Source of the DNA: Saccoglossus kowalevskii
Taxonomy: Eukaryota > Hemichordata > Enteropneusta > Harrimaniidae
DNA length: 10,068 nucleotides
NCBI RefSeq assembly: GCF_000003605.2
Contig: NW_003132669.1
Location: 1-10,068 of the forward strand
Direction: 5' to 3'
Under the pieces are notes generated by a model, which was not told the DNA's origin, did no database searches, and saw only the letters and a list, made by a program, of their open reading frames with translations. Positions 1 to 7,691 of this stretch are shown here, in pieces. Position numbers and translations under genes: made by a program. The number at the start of each line of letters is the position of its first letter. Position 1 is the first letter of the stretch.

Positions 1-433
1 TTAAACTAACATGGTCCTATGTGGATCAAACTCCCAAAGCTTATAGCATTCTAATATGTACATCTATCAAACTGTAACAACACAAGACTGAACTAATCAG
101 ATGAATACAGTAAAGGTTTACAGCTGGTTGCAGTCAATTCGGTTAAGTTCGTATGTTCTGTGCAGATCTAAATCTGTTCTGTCCCACAGTAAATACACAC
201 GACGCCACAAAACATGTATTGTCGATTATACTTCCGTTTCATGGGCCGTTGGTTTTGTACGGCCCTGGACAACACTTGATAGGTCTTACGCAGTACCCGG
301 CTTTGTTTGTCACCCATTTACATATTTAATGAAGACTCTGTTAGTTATCATAATAGTAACCAATATGGACGATGGGAAACATGTTGATCACAACATTAAT
401 AGTTTTTCTGAGTCTTTATGTTATTTATAAGTT

Positions 434-453
434 ATTGTAATTGCAATTACAAT
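434..453. repeat. Perfect 20-base palindrome, A1
   Basis: ATTGTAATTGCAATTACAAT is its own reverse complement. It contains TAATTG and CAATTA, the classic homeodomain core in opposite orientations, sharing the centre TGCA (TAAT-4-ATTA spacing). It lies in a stretch of about 90 bases found only in half A. It could be a paired homeodomain-type site or a cruciform-prone sequence; neither is demonstrated. Confidence 0.85.
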
Positions 454-555
454 GATTACTCTAATCGTGATTTGGTAGACCTTGCTTTTGACAACAGTTT
501 AGTTAACAACCCTGTAGGAATATCATACCAGGGAGAGGGCACATTTTTGAAACAT

Positions 556-1500
556 TAAATATAAATTATGTATAAGTCATATTCTAAATACAATCTCTCC
601 TTTGATCGGCAAAACTTTGCCATTCACTACCAAGTGTATACCACACACTTTCCCTTTCCCTTTCCCCAAAATTAAAAACAAACCACTTCCTAAATTCCTG
701 ATTAAATACATCATGCACAACTCAAACAACTATAAGGACAACATTAAACGTTAGATTTAAATTGAAAAAGTAAATACAAGGACTACTTTCTGAATCAGAA
801 TCAACAGTAGTGTTATAGGGGTGATACACTGGATAAGTGGACGAGGGACACAATTAATATTAACAGTCACTGAAGGTCAGACACTGTTAAGTCTGTGATA
901 CTCGTACCTGTGTTATATGTTTTCAGATAATGACAGATTTGTTGCCCATTTATGTAATAATTTGTGATTAGTCTTTGAAAAAGCACACACACACAAAACC
1001 AGCTCCCACAAATTACGCACACCAAAAAAGCAGTGTGGAAATAAAAAAATACTTTGACTCATGCGTTTGGACGTCAAGAATGGACAGATAGGAATAGTAA
1101 GTTCCACTCAACACTACGCTGTTGGATATTGTTAGTTTGTGTGAGATTTGTTTACTTCAGTGGTTGTTATCGGTCATTGCTTATTGAGAATCAATAGTGT
1201 TTATTACATATGGAAACACTACACTACTATTTGTTTTGTATGACCAGCCATGCTACTTGTTGACGTTTGTATGCCAATTTAGTAACCATGTCACGTATAA
1301 ATGAAACCACGCACCCTATTGGCTGAACATAACAATTTTATCAGGGATCGTGTGGTTGAAAAACAGCGACAACTATTATAAAATATAGAACACAATGTGA
1401 ATGTCCCGACAGTATCGTGCTTATTAATTGACTGGCTTTATTTTTGCTTATTTCGCTGGTAGTTAAATACGCTAGTTTAAAACCTAGTTACTATGAAAGT
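556..1500. other. A-unique middle, no gene seen
   Basis: About 945 bases with no counterpart in half B. Contents seen: a short hairpin GGCAAAACTTTGCC at 608-621 (6-base stem, 2-base loop); a pyrimidine tract with three C runs, CCCTTTCCCTTTCCCC, at 652-667; a CA run at 984-995; a run of seven A in GAAATAAAAAAATAC near 1040; and the promoter-like cluster at about 1274-1385. The small reverse-strand frame at 913-1107 opens with GTG and has no recognisable domain, so I do not treat it as a gene. Confidence 0.7.
1274..1385 (+). promoter_or_regulatory. Promoter-like CCAAT/TATA cluster, A1
   Basis: CCAAT at 1274-1278, TATAAAT at 1296-1302, inverted CCAAT (ATTGG) at 1318-1322 and TATAAAATA at 1377-1385. 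The ATTGG-to-TATA distance of about 55 bases matches the usual layout of a TATA-containing animal RNA polymerase II promoter (CCAAT near -85, TATA near -30). A start would fall near 1407-1415, around GTCCCGACAGTATC, which is only a poor initiator match. No open frame or known RNA lies downstream. Short AT-rich motifs occur by chance in such sequence, so this is tentative. Confidence 0.3.
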
Positions 1501-1584
1501 TAACATTAAAACATTATTTTCCTCGTAAACCAATGAATTTAAAATCAGTGAATACTCCTGCAACATCAAATCCCCTGAATTCCC

Positions 1585-1815
1585 CCACCGAGATCGGCAA
1601 ATAATTAACACTAAGCGTACTAAGCCCTTAAAACCGTTGTGTATTGGTGCATTTAGAATTAAAAGGGATAGCCAAGAAAACAATGCATAAAAATAGTGTG
1701 CACACGCATAGAAATGACGCACGAGACTAAATAAGAGACTCTTCATTTCTTTAGTTTCTTTATTCAGTTTAATGCCGTATTCAATACAGCCGTAAATATT
1801 GGTAGTTAATCGCAT
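1585..1815. other. A-specific 230-base segment, copy 1
   Basis: Half A has about 230 bases here that half B lacks; B passes from AAATCCGCTAAACTCGCC almost directly to the equivalent of TTTATTTTTATAAAC. Boundaries are approximate and I see no terminal inverted repeat. It contains GAAATGACGCA (1711-1721), the same 11 bases that open the junction core at 1849, so an old local duplication is possible. A reverse-strand 112-codon ATG frame (1477-1815) crosses it and the adjacent shared segment; it resembles nothing I know. Confidence 0.55.
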
Positions 1816-1848
1816 TTATTTTTATAAACTTTTACGCCATCTGAGTGT

Positions 1849-1996
1849 GAAATGACGCATCCTAAATGAGACATTGTTCGGGCCTGAAAGGAAGTTAAAC
1901 TAACATGGTCATATGTGATCAAACTCCAAAGCTTATAGCATTCTAATATGTACATCTATCAAACTGTAACAACACAAGATTGAACTAATCAGATGA
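1849..1996. repeat. Conserved 148-base junction core, A1/B1
   Basis: Runs from GAAATGACGCATCC, through GAGACATTGTTCG and AAGTTAAACTAAC, to ACTAATCAGATGA, spanning the end of one half-unit and the start of the next. It is exactly 148 bases at all five internal junctions, with no indel. The A-to-B and B-to-A forms differ at about 8 positions (about 95% identity), clearly more alike than the shared sequence on either side. Function unknown; a nucleosome-length size may be coincidence. Confidence 0.8.
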
Positions 1997-2236
1997 AAAC
2001 AGTGAAGGCTTACCGCAAGTTGCAGTGAATTCGGTAAAGAGCTAAATCTGTTCTGTCCCACAGTAAATACATACGAAGCCACAAATCGAGGTGTCGATTA
2101 TACTTTCCTGTCATGGGCCGTTGATTGTGTACGTCCCTGGGCAACACGTGATAGGTTGTATGCAGTGCCGGGCTTTGTAAGTCACCCATTTACATATTTA
2201 AGGTATCAAAACAAAATGAAGTCTCTATTCGGTATC

Positions 2237-2349
2237 TAGCCTGACAAGGTCGCGTGAGTTGCGCCCTCTGCGGTGCTCAAACCCAACACACGTGGGATCT
2301 GAAGCCGTTCGGCCGGCGAGGGCACCACACATGCCTACATGTCAGGCTA
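2237..2349. mobile_element. MITE-like insertion with 10-base terminal inverted repeats, copy 1
   Basis: A 113-base segment starting TAGCCTGACA and ending TGTCAGGCTA, a perfect 10-base inverted repeat. The inversion extends imperfectly inward: 18 of the next 27 positions match, including GCGCCCTCTGCGG at 2261-2273 against the complement of GGCGAGGGCAC near the other end. By count it is about 61% GC in an AT-rich surround. Half A reads straight across the site (TTAGTTATCATAATAG, about 340-356), so this looks like an insertion into B. TATC flanks both sides (2233-2236 and 2348-2351), a possible target duplication overlapping the inverted repeat; a TA duplication is the alternative. It has no coding capacity, so it would be a non-autonomous DNA transposon. 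I cannot assign a superfamily. Confidence 0.72.
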
Positions 2350-2409
2350 TCATAATAGTAACCTATCTTGAGGATGGGGAGTTATGTTTAACTCTAATCG
2401 TGTTTTGGT

Positions 2410-2663
2410 TAAAGGGTGTTAGTCGTCGCGCCGCGCATGTGTGACACTGGTGTTGACAAACATTGTTTTTCCCATAATCCAATGCGCTTTTCTAATGAAA
2501 TCATGAGTACGAGTTTTGCCCTGGGCGACAATTACAATAATTACCTCCGGTAACGCCTTCGATGCCTTCCAAGCACCAACAAATACTTAATTAAAGCTTG
2601 GTAACCTCTCAGTTTGTACTAGTTGGTGTGCGCAACAGTCAAAATCTCCATCTTTGTTGATAC
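2410..2663. other. B-specific 254-base segment, copy 1
   Basis: Half A reads TTTGGTAGACCTTGCTTTTGAAAAC across this place; half B has 254 extra bases between TTTGGT and GACC. The left end is GC- and CpG-rich (GTCGTCGCGCCGCGC near 2422-2436), unlike the rest, and CCAAGC/GCTTGG near 2569-2602 could form a small hairpin. I find no convincing terminal repeats, so insertion in B and deletion in A are both possible. Confidence 0.55.
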
Positions 2664-2740
2664 GACCATATTTTTGAAAACAGTTTAGTCAAAAATCCTA
2701 TACGAATATCATACTGAGGAAAGGACATACTTTTGAAAAA

Positions 2741-3400
2741 AACAAGTAATCTTGCTGTCGGTAGAACTCCGCTATAATTGACAAGTGTGAAGGGCAGTCA
2801 CTAGGTGGATAGGGGAATCTATGACAGTTTAGTAATTGTGGCAATGGTCACTGGAAAGGCATATCCCGTAAGAGGAAACGTATTTGTATAATTAATGCAT
2901 GGATTTGTATAATTGATGATGTGGGTGTACAGTAAATTGATGCTAAAAATATGAAGTTGTTGTCACTATTACCAGAAATATTTTTGCATTATTAGGTTAC
3001 TGTACATGTGACTGAATTGAAAATGACAAAGTTAGATAATATGACAAAGTAACACGTGATCTTGACCTTTCCTAGAAAGATTTTGACTGGAGTGTGGGGG
3101 ACCTCCTGAACCCCAGTACACATGCAATCAACATATGACCTTGAGATGACCCTGACCTAACCAGTTCATTTTCCCACACAATGTGTACTGAGAAAGCCTA
3201 GTTTCCAAATGATAGAGTTGTCTACTGGAGTCCATGCAATATACATAAAAAAAATCATAACTACCACAAAAATGAAGATATCTGCACCAAATGCACGAAC
3301 TTGAAGAGGACCAGTCCACGTGTCTACATTATGAGGTTCAAAGCAAAATGTGCAAAAAAATTAAATTTAAAAGTCTCACATGCGCGACACGACGACCACT
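2741..3400. other. B-unique middle, no gene seen
   Basis: About 660 bases with no counterpart in half A. Contents: direct repeats of ATTTGTATAATT at 2882 and 2903 (period 21); direct repeats ATGACAAAGT at 3023-3032 and 3041-3050 (period 18); and TGACCY hexamers at 3063, 3136, 3147 and 3153. Homopolymer A runs differ in length between copies. The small reverse-strand frame at 3128-3319 starts with GTG and is broken in unit 2 by an A-run change, so it is not a gene. Confidence 0.7.
3063..3158 (-). promoter_or_regulatory. Cluster of nuclear-receptor-like hexamers, B1
   Basis: TGACCT at 3063-3068, 3136-3141 and 3153-3158 and TGACCC at 3147-3152, which read AGGTCA/GGGTCA on the reverse strand. 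TGACCTTGA at 3136-3144 is the complement of TCAAGGTCA, the extended half-site of SF-1/ERR-type receptors, and TGACCC-TGACCT is a direct repeat with no spacer. Similar runs recur at 6628-6724 in unit 2. Such hexamers are frequent in dispersed repeats of some invertebrates, so binding is only a possibility. Confidence 0.3.
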
Positions 3401-3526
3401 AAACATTAAAACATACTTCTTTTCATAAACAAGTGAATTTAAAAACAGTGAATATTCCTGCAACATCAAATCCGCTAAACTCGCCATCTACACTATTTTA
3501 TTATCATTTGTTCGCCAGCTGACAAC

Positions 3527-3674
3527 GAAATGACGAATCCTAAATGAGACATTGTTCGAACCTATAAGGAAGTTAAACTAACATGGTCCTATGTGATCAA
3601 ACTCCAAAGCTTATGGCATTCTAATATGTACATCTATCAAACTGTAACAACACAAGACTGAACTAATCAGATGA
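3527..3674. repeat. Conserved 148-base junction core, B1/A2
   Basis: B-to-A form of the junction core. It reads TGACGAATCC and TTCGAACCTATAAGG where the A-to-B form reads TGACGCATCC and TTCGGGCCTGAAAGG; the remainder is nearly invariant. Private change G in CTTATGGC near 3616. Confidence 0.8.
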
Positions 3675-4003
3675 ATACAGTAAAGGTTTACAGCTGGTTG
3701 CAGTCAATTCGGTTAAGTTCGTATGTTCTGTGCAGATCTAAATCTGTTCTGTCCCACAGTAAATACACACGACGCCGCAAAACATGTATTGTCGATTATA
3801 CTTCCGTTTCATGGGCCGTTGGTTTTGTACGGCCCTGGACAACACTTGATAGGTCTTACGCAGTACCCGGCTTTGTTTGTCACCCATTTACATATTTAAT
3901 GAAGACTCTGTTAGTTATCATAATAGTAACCAATCTGGACGATGGGAAACATGTTGATCACAACATTAATAGTTTTTCTGAGTCTTTATGTTATTTATAA
4001 GTT

Positions 4004-4023
4004 ATTGTAATTGCAATTACAAT
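4004..4023. repeat. Perfect 20-base palindrome, A2
   Basis: Unchanged copy of the half-A palindrome in unit 2. Confidence 0.85.
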
Positions 4024-4125
4024 GATTACTCTAATCGTGATTTGGTAGACCTTGCTTTTGAAAACAGTTTAGTTAACAACCCTGTAGGAATATCATACCA
4101 GGGAGAGGGCACATGTTTGAAACAT

Positions 4126-5065
4126 TAAAGATAAATTATGTATAAGTCATATTCTAAATACAATCTCTCCTTTGATCGGCAAAACTTTGCCATTCACTAC
4201 CAAGTGTATACCACACACTTTCCCTTTCCCTTTCCCCAAAATTAAAAACAAACCACTTCCTAAATTCCTGATTAAATACATCATGCACAACTCAAACAAC
4301 TATAAGGACAGCATTAAACGTTAGATTTCAATTGAAAAAGTAAATACAAGGATTACTTTCTGAATCAGAATCAACAGTAGTGTTATAGGGGTGATACACT
4401 GGATAAGTGGACGAGGGACACAATTAATATTAACAGTCACTGAAGGTCAGACACTGTTAAGTCTGTGATACTCGTACCTGTGTTATATGTTTTCAGATAA
4501 TGACAGATTTGTTGCCCATTTATGTAATAATTTGTGATTAGTCTTTGAAAAAACACACACACAAAAAACCAGCTCCCACAAATTACGCACACCAAAAAAG
4601 CAGTGTGGAAATAAAAAAATACTTTGACTCATGCGTTTGGACGTCAAGAATGGACAGATAGGAATAGTAAGTTCCACTCAACACTACGCTGTTGGATATT
4701 GTTAGTTTGTGTGAGATTTGTTTACTTCAGTGGTTGTTATCGGTCATTGCTTATTGAGAATCAATAGTGTTCATTACATATGGAAACACTACTATTTGTT
4801 TTGTATGACCAGCCATGCTACTTGTTGACATTTGTATGCCAATTTAGTAACCATGTCACGTATAAATGAAACCACGCACCCTATTGGCTGAACATAACAA
4901 TTTTATCAGGGATCGTGTGGTTGAAAAACAGCGACAACTATTATAAAATATAGAACACAATGTGAATATCCCGACAGTATCGTGCTTATTAATTGACTGG
5001 CTTTATTTTTGCTTATTTCGCTGGTAGTTAAATACGCTACTTTAAAACCTAGTTAATATGAAAGT
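4126..5065. other. A-unique middle, unit 2, no gene seen
   Basis: Second copy of the A-unique middle. It differs from copy 1 by absence of the extra ACTAC, two substitutions around the CA run (4552-4566) and a few scattered changes. The promoter-like motifs are kept. Confidence 0.7.
4839..4950 (+). promoter_or_regulatory. Promoter-like CCAAT/TATA cluster, A2
   Basis: Copy of the same cluster: CCAAT near 4839, TATAAAT near 4861, ATTGG at 4883-4887 and TATAAAATA at 4942-4950, all unchanged. Confidence 0.3.
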
Positions 5066-5149
5066 TAACATTAAAACATTATTTTCCTCGTAAACCAATG
5101 AATTTAAAATCAGTGAATACTCCTGCAACATCAAATCCCCTGAATTCCC

Positions 5150-5380
5150 CCACCGAGATCGGCAAATAATTAACACTAAGCGTACTAAGCCCTTAAAACC
5201 GTTGTGTATTGGTGCATTTAGAATTAAAAGAGATAGCCAAGAAAACAATGCATAAAAATAGTGTGCACACGCATAGAAATGACGCACGAGACTAAATAAG
5301 AGACTCTTCATTTCTTTAGTTTCTTTATTCAGTTTAATGCCGTATTCAATACAGCCGTAAATATTGGTAGTTAATCGCAT
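5150..5380. other. A-specific 230-base segment, copy 2
   Basis: Same segment in unit 2, nearly unchanged (AAAAGAGATAG in place of AAAAGGGATAG in copy 1). Confidence 0.55.
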
Positions 5381-5413
5381 TTAATTTTATAAACTTTTAC
5401 GCCATCTGAGTGT

Positions 5414-5561
5414 GAAATGACGCATCCTAAATGAGACATTGTTCGGGCCTGAAAGGAAGTTAAACTAACATGGTCATATGTGACCAAACTCCAAAGCTTA
5501 TAGCATTCTAATATGTACATCTATCAAACTGTAACAACACAAGATTGAACTAATCAGATGA
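5414..5561. repeat. Conserved 148-base junction core, A2/B2
   Basis: A-to-B form, same 148-base length as the other four, with a private change (GTGACCAAAC where most copies have GTGATCAAAC). Confidence 0.8.
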
Positions 5562-5570
5562 AAACAGTGA

Positions 5571-5801
5571 AGGCTTACCGCAAGTTGCAGTCAATTCGGC
5601 AAAGAGCTAAATCTGTTCTGTCCCACAGTAAATACATACGAAGCCACAAATCGAGGTGTCGATTATACTTTCCTGTCATGGGCCGTTGATTTTGTACGTC
5701 CCTGGGCAACACGTGATAGGTTGTATGCAGTGCCGGGCTTTGTATGTCACCCATTTACATATTTAAGGTATCAAAACAAAATGAAGTCTCTATTAGGTAT
5801 C
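5571..5801 (+). other. 77-codon open stretch in half B, possible coding relic
   Basis: Open between a TGA at 5568 and a TAG at 5802 that is the first three bases of the inverted-repeat insertion. The same frame is open in B1 and B3. No in-frame ATG precedes the interesting part. Its middle (residues about 30-65, with VRPW, YAVPGF and CHPFTYL) is also encoded, in the matching register, by the last part of the half-A frame at 101-430, 3671-4000 and 7237-7566, but a 2-base difference throws the upstream parts of A and B out of register. I recognise no domain. Most likely chance or a decayed fragment. Confidence 0.15.
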
Positions 5802-5914
5802 TAGCCTGACAAGGTCGCGTGAGTTGCGCCCTCTGCGGTGCTCAAACCCAACACACGTGGGATCTGAAGCCGTTCGGCCGGCGAGGGCACCACACATGCC
5901 TACATGTCAGGCTA
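5802..5914. mobile_element. MITE-like insertion, copy 2
   Basis: Identical position within half B, with the same TAGCCTGACA / TGTCAGGCTA ends and TATC flanks. Left flank reads TATTAGGTATC, closer to half A (GTTAG) than the TATTCGG of copy 1, which supports this flank as the ancestral one. It was carried along by array amplification, not inserted independently. Confidence 0.72.
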
Positions 5915-5974
5915 TCATAATAGTAACCTATCTTGAGGATGGGGAGTTATGTTTAACTCTAATCGTGTTTTGGT

Positions 5975-6228
5975 TAAAGGGTGTTAGTCGTCGCGCCGCG
6001 CATGTGTGACACTGGTGTTGACAAACATTGTTTTTCCCATAATCCAATGCGCTTTTCTAATGAAATCATGAGTACGAGTTTTGCCCTGGGCGACAATTAC
6101 AATAATTACCTCCGGTAACGCCTTCGATGCCTTCCAAGCACCAACAAATACTTAATTAAAGCTTGGTAACCTCTCAGTTTGTACTAGTTGGTGTGCGCAA
6201 CAGTCAAAATCTCCATCTTTGTTGATAC
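5975..6228. other. B-specific 254-base segment, copy 2
   Basis: Same 254-base segment in unit 2 with the same boundaries and essentially the same sequence as copy 1. Confidence 0.55.
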
Positions 6229-6306
6229 GACCATATTTTTGAAAACAGTTTAGTCAAAAATCCTATACGAATATCATACTGAGGAAAGGACATACTTTTG
6301 AAAAAA

Positions 6307-6966
6307 AACAAGTGATCTTGCTGTCGGTAGAACTCCGCGATAATTGACAAGTGTGAAGGGCAGTCACTAGGTGGATAGGGGAATCTATGACAGTTTAGTA
6401 ATTTTGGCAATGGTCACTGGAAAGGCATATCCCGTAAGAGGAAATGTATTTGTATAATTAATGCATGGATTTGTATAATTGATGATGTGGGTGTACAGTA
6501 AATTGATGCTAAAAATATGAAGTTGTTGTCACTATTACCAGAAATATTTTTGCATTATTAGGTTACTGTACATGTGACTGAATTGAAAATGACAAAGTTA
6601 GATAATATGACAAAGTAACACGTGATCTTGACCTTTCCTAGAAAGATTTTGACTGGAGTGTGGGGGACCTCCTGAACCCCAGTACACATGCAATCAACAT
6701 ATGACCTTGAGATGACCCTGACCTGACCAGTTCATTTTCCCACACAATGTGTACTGAGAAAGCCTAGTTTCCAACTGATAGAGTTGTCTACTGGAGTCCA
6801 TGCAATATACATAAAAAAATCATAACTACCACAAAAATGAAGATATCTGCACCAAATGCACGAACTTGAAGAGGACCAGTCCACGTGTCTACATTATGAG
6901 GTTCAAAGCAAAATGTGCAAAAAAAATTAAATTTAAAAGTCTCACATGCGCGACACGACGACCACT
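6307..6966. other. B-unique middle, unit 2, no gene seen
   Basis: Second copy of the B-unique middle with the same direct repeats and TGACCY cluster; a T-to-C-type change makes TGACCCTGACCTGACC, adding one more overlapping TGACC. A-run lengths differ from unit 1. Confidence 0.7.
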
Positions 6967-7092
6967 AAACATTAAAACATACTTCTTTTCATAAACAAGT
7001 GAATTTAAAAACAGTGAATATTCCTGCAACATCAAATCCGCTAAACTCGCCATCTACACTATTTTATTATCATTTGTTCGCCAGCTGACAAC

Positions 7093-7240
7093 GAAATGAC
7101 GAATCCTAAATGAGACATTGTTCGAACCTATAAGGAAGTTAAACTAACATGGTCATATGTGACGAAACTCCAAAGCTTATAGCATTCTAATATGTACATC
7201 TATCAAACTGTAACAACACAAGACTGAACTAATCAGATGA
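7093..7240. repeat. Conserved 148-base junction core, B2/A3
   Basis: B-to-A form on its left (TGACGAATCC, TTCGAACCTATAAGG), but with the B-half base A at 7155 and a private GTGACGAAAC. Same 148-base length. Confidence 0.8.
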
Positions 7241-7569
7241 ATACAGTAAAGGTTTACAGCTGGTTGCAGTCAATTCGGTTAAGTTCGTATGTTCTGTGCA
7301 GATCTAAATCTGTTCTGTCCCACAGTAAATACACACGACGCCACAAAACATGTATTGTCGATTATACTTCCGTTTCATGGGCCGTTGGTTTTGTACGGCC
7401 CTGGACAACACTTGATAGGTCTTACGCAGTACCCGGCTTTGTTTGTCACCCATTTACATATTTAATGAAGACTCTGTTAGTTATCATAATAGTAACCAAT
7501 CTGGACGATGGGAAACATGTTGATCACAACATTAATAGTTTTTCTGAGTCTTTATGTTATTTATAAGTT

Positions 7570-7589
7570 ATTGTAATTGCAATTACAAT
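7570..7589. repeat. Perfect 20-base palindrome, A3
   Basis: Unchanged copy of the half-A palindrome in unit 3; all three copies keep the symmetry exact. Confidence 0.85.
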
Positions 7590-7691
7590 GATTACTCTAA
7601 TCGTGATTTGGTAGACCTTGCTTTTGAAAACAGTTTAGTTAACAACCCTGTAGGAATATCATACCAGGGAGAGGGCACATTTTTGAAACAT

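Larger units (their letters stand above)
1..1894. repeat. Half-unit A, copy 1
   Basis: Left half of the dimer. Laid against half B by eye, it has: 1-104, nearly identical to B (right part of the junction core); 105-363, alignable at roughly 80% with an 18-base, a 2-base and a 16-base length difference; about 364-455, mostly A-specific and holding the 20-base palindrome; 456-555, alignable again (TTTTGAAAACAGTTTAGT and GAATATCATAC are landmarks); 556-1500, unrelated to B; 1501-1585, alignable; about 1585-1815, A-specific; 1816-1894, alignable and ending in the left part of the junction core. Small open frames within it look fortuitous. Confidence 0.9.
1..3572. repeat. Higher-order tandem repeat unit 1 (halves A1 + B1)
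   Basis: First full copy of a dimeric unit that recurs directly, in the same orientation, at 3573 and 7139. Landmarks such as the 20-base palindrome (434), the TATA-like site (1377) and the inverted-repeat insertion (2237) all recur 3565-3570 bases later and again 3566 bases after that. It is 3572 bases long, against 3566 for unit 2; the excess comes from a duplicated ACTAC near 1212-1222 and two single-base homopolymer expansions in the first 40 bases (GG at 23-24, CCC at 33-35). I see no gene. The unit boundary is arbitrary for a tandem array; I put it at the TTAAACTAAC that opens each half-unit. Confidence 0.97.
1895..3572. repeat. Half-unit B, copy 1
   Basis: Right half of the dimer, 1678 bases. 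It begins with the same roughly 100 bases as half A, then diverges: 1997-2236 alignable with A, 2237-2349 an inverted-repeat insertion absent from A, 2340-2409 alignable, 2410-2663 a segment absent from A, 2664-2740 alignable, 2741-3400 unrelated to A, 3401-3572 alignable except where A has its own 230-base segment. The shared ends with different middles show that A and B derive from one ancestral monomer, or that one was remodelled by insertion and replacement, before the A-B dimer became the amplified unit. Confidence 0.9.
3573..5459. repeat. Half-unit A, copy 2
   Basis: Same organisation as A1, 1887 bases. It lacks the extra ACTAC of A1 (CACTACTATTTG near 4788) and has private changes, including G at 3777, G at 4115 and a CA run broken by substitutions near 4552-4566. 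Confidence 0.92.
3573..7138. repeat. Higher-order tandem repeat unit 2 (halves A2 + B2)
   Basis: Second full copy, 3566 bases, about 99% identical by eye to units 1 and 3. Differences are scattered substitutions and one-base changes in A runs, for example 7 versus 8 A before the B-unique middle (6301), 8 versus 7 A near 6812, and 7 versus 8 A near 6919. It follows unit 1 with no spacer, so the array is head to tail. Confidence 0.97.
5460..7138. repeat. Half-unit B, copy 2
   Basis: Same organisation as B1, 1679 bases; the one-base net difference is the sum of three A-run length changes. It includes its own copy of the inverted-repeat insertion (5802-5914), the B-specific 254-base segment (5975-6228) and the complete B-unique middle. 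Confidence 0.92.

Noticed and set aside
101-430. 109-codon ATG frame (also 3671-4000 and 7237-7566) as a protein-coding gene
   Set aside because: Its conservation only reflects the near identity of the copies. The homologous half-B sequence breaks the frame by a 2-base shift, and in B1 and B3 the start frame meets an early stop. No known domain is visible.
652-667. CCCTTT tract as a G-quadruplex or telomere-like repeat
   Set aside because: Only three C runs occur, one short of a standard quadruplex, and the period does not continue.
913-1107. Small reverse-strand frames at 913-1107, 3128-3319 and 6204-6410 as genes
   Set aside because: They open with GTG or TTG, and the 3128-3319 frame is broken in the next unit by an A-run length change. 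No domain or family resemblance.
1477-1815. 112-codon reverse-strand frame (also 5042-5380 and 8608-8946) as a gene
   Set aside because: It has no recognisable domain, crosses the edge of the A-specific segment, and ends in sequence shared with half B, which has no matching frame. Consistent with a chance frame in AT-rich DNA.
2259-2444. 61-codon frame over the MITE-like element (also 5824-6009 and 9390-9575)
   Set aside because: It starts at TTG, which would be unusual in a eukaryote, and lies mostly in the GC-rich palindromic insertion where stop codons are rare by composition.
3540-3575. GTTCGAACC near 3555 as a polymerase III B box
   Set aside because: It fits the loose B-box core, but no A box is found at proper spacing and the A-to-B junctions read GTTCGGGCC, which loses the match.
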